Of a stretch of DNA of 64,000 nucleotides, positions 63,801-64,000 are shown piece after piece. Position numbers and translations under genes: made by a program. Numbering within the stretch: position 1 is the stretch's first letter; every line of letters starts with the position of its first letter. The notes under the pieces are model-generated. The model did not search any database. It was not told the DNA's origin and was given only the letters and a program-made list of their open reading frames with translations. Source of the DNA: JBLMZI01 sp050258755 (GTDB lineage Bacteria; Bacillota; Syntrophomonadia; Syntrophomonadales; DTU052); contig JBLMZI010000006.1 in assembly GCA_050258755.1 (NCBI GenBank), positions 1 to 64,000 on the forward strand, read 5' to 3'.

Positions 63801-64000
63801 CCAATGCGGTCCAGGGTTCGCTCGGTCTGAAGGAAATCCTGGATACCATTGTGGCCAAAGCGCACACCCGATTTCGCGCCCACACCAGTCAGATCAACCT
63901 GTTAAACCGCCAGCTGAGTTATGTGGAAATCGCCGCATACCGGGGTTTTTCACCCAGAAGAACCCGCCGTTCCGAGACCCAGGACCTGCTTCTCTATGGC
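60875..64000 (+). CDS. Multi-GAF membrane sensor protein (runs off the window)
   Basis: The frame is open from ATG 60875 to the last base: 1042 residues and no stop. Residues ~1-275 have seven or eight membrane helices. A coiled-coil linker (QTIKRESYENLAQNL) leads to at least four GAF domains in series, each introduced by a similar helix: LNALDEIASLSG, LFDTARALGSLGS, LTALSGISAGINGK, FSSLYEISTGLSN; a fifth begins LTDLMEVANAVQG near the end. The output domain lies beyond the window; a histidine kinase, GGDEF or phosphatase would be normal. Start overlaps the previous stop. Confidence 0.85.
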   Translation, partial: MKTNALLFNAIYAAAFLVWLALPIQLFRRYRPCFRRRSAECWQFLSYIIGSLLILTTIFLTWFSLRSAFITIGSSWIAALQIISFLGIAAAILYIRHGKPMIPSGGSWTAARLGLQSTVSKISLVASALAVVSAFIALILGNYGPPAEQYIFTIATTAGLMTVLLSLLPISRSSSPIYQTWVFLCILYVALLVPVTGGYHSMFNLLYIPILILCSASYGIIQTVLIAASISVIFIFESLGSVPPGGLQAVIPDLFLSLAFFLGVTWFSIYFVREIRQQTIKRESYENLAQNLAAKVAHLNALDEIASLSGTVDLETLLRETLQIVMKTFACQAGTIFLWHPDEQLLKLKSWAGLNPGTDFLELPLGASITGIAAQNRQILQHSSDNPSVIPHPIFYREQLRAVMAGPLVSGDRLLGSVTVSTATARQFTRDEETLLGMICERIALYIENARLYEQTERNAGESYALFDTARALGSLGSIDEVLRYAALRMNEIAQTDADIIVTVNPLQAFPSVAREMLQLFDTEDLRLFGEQLIQLIDDDRIEPFAALSPAQETPLSAALLEAIGIRSMILIPIRSRHQLYSLICIYTRSSTRRFDEETRNLLKALAHMVGITIDNLRLVDDLNRQVTNLTALSGISAGINGKRTLEDTLDSIVYAAARVMNKTSTILALLHEDDNLLRARSSYGVSEEFHTQFRISPSEGLARNILQHRTIQCVTDYSQDQVDPIGVVVREGLRFVMGVPLINNKGNPFGILYIGDRQPYTPTQAEIDLAAMFATQASIAITNSALYEDLEKQLKNFSSLYEISTGLSNPAALSSAALLTRKTAEILDAEYCAYFRYDEPTGKLIYVPPGYNFRPAQWGLSGNSFSLRTNSGLGYDAYTGREPILIEDFQAYVSDWETELVTGHIQDVLGVRLGSTSRMSGVLLACNKINANFDNEDKKLLSLIANLVTSFMDNSRLLTDIQNQVQNLTDLMEVANAVQGSLGLKEILDTIVAKAHTRFRAHTSQINLLNRQLSYVEIAAYRGFSPRRTRRSETQDLLLYG

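Overview
The window looks like the chromosome of an endospore-forming member of the Bacillota (Firmicutes). The best evidence is an intact sporulation sigma factor SigK, and a block syntenic with the Bacillus subtilis yrrI-alaS-yrzL-yrrK-yrzB-yrrL-yrrO region (AI-2E-type permease, AlaS, IreB, RuvX, DUF1292, MltG, U32 peptidase). Strong AGGAGG ribosome binding sites and frequent GTG/TTG starts agree. Genus cannot be decided from the sequence alone. The first ~10 kb is visibly more A+T-rich than the rest and reads as acquired DNA.

Region 1 (1-10.1 kb) is an accessory island. On the minus strand it carries two orphan Rhs C-terminal 'tips' (205-1338 and 2973-3503), each still holding a piece of Rhs core, and an M16-peptidase-like gene (1622-2896) with an altered zinc-ligand position. 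An IS110-family insertion sequence follows (about 3.49-5.10 kb) with a structured non-coding 5' end that is a candidate bridge RNA. Then comes a probable integrative element: a tandem SymE-like protein, a Cro-type regulator, a tyrosine recombinase and an archaeo-eukaryotic-type primase.

Region 2 (10.1-25.9 kb, all minus strand) is a tightly coupled surface or toxin operon. In transcription order it encodes a permuted NlpC/P60-like protein, a divergent Lgt homologue, a 2649-residue secreted protein with alternating Ig-like (Big_2) and LamG domains, an unknown secreted protein, a 1695-residue secreted Rhs protein with a phospholipase-C-like C-terminal domain, and a small four-helix membrane protein placed like its immunity protein. 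The same 27-nt terminator hairpin lies after this immunity gene (10015-10041) and after the M16 gene (1588-1614), and all three Rhs copies share core DNA. Toxin-immunity cassettes therefore appear to be stored and exchanged between matching flanks; this is the most interesting feature of the window.

Region 3 (26-45.8 kb) holds sigK, an ArsR-regulated arsenic/metal operon (arsR, redox-active disulfide protein, ArsP-type permease, Acr3), a double methyl-accepting chemotaxis protein, glnB-amtB, an anchored Ntn hydrolase, an HD-GYP response regulator convergent with a giant pseudokinase/AAA/histidine kinase, a thioesterase and a phasin-like protein with a histone-H1-like tail.

Region 4 (45.8-64 kb) is mostly core: a penicillin-binding protein, DUF4911, U32 peptidase, MltG, a VanW protein, DUF1292, RuvX, an aldo/keto reductase with ferredoxin clusters, IreB, AlaS, the permease, a small membrane protein, a 57-aa zinc ribbon, RarA, thioredoxin and a CsoR/CstR-family repressor. 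It ends with a small membrane protein and a long multi-GAF sensor that runs off the window. No rRNA, tRNA or CRISPR array was seen.
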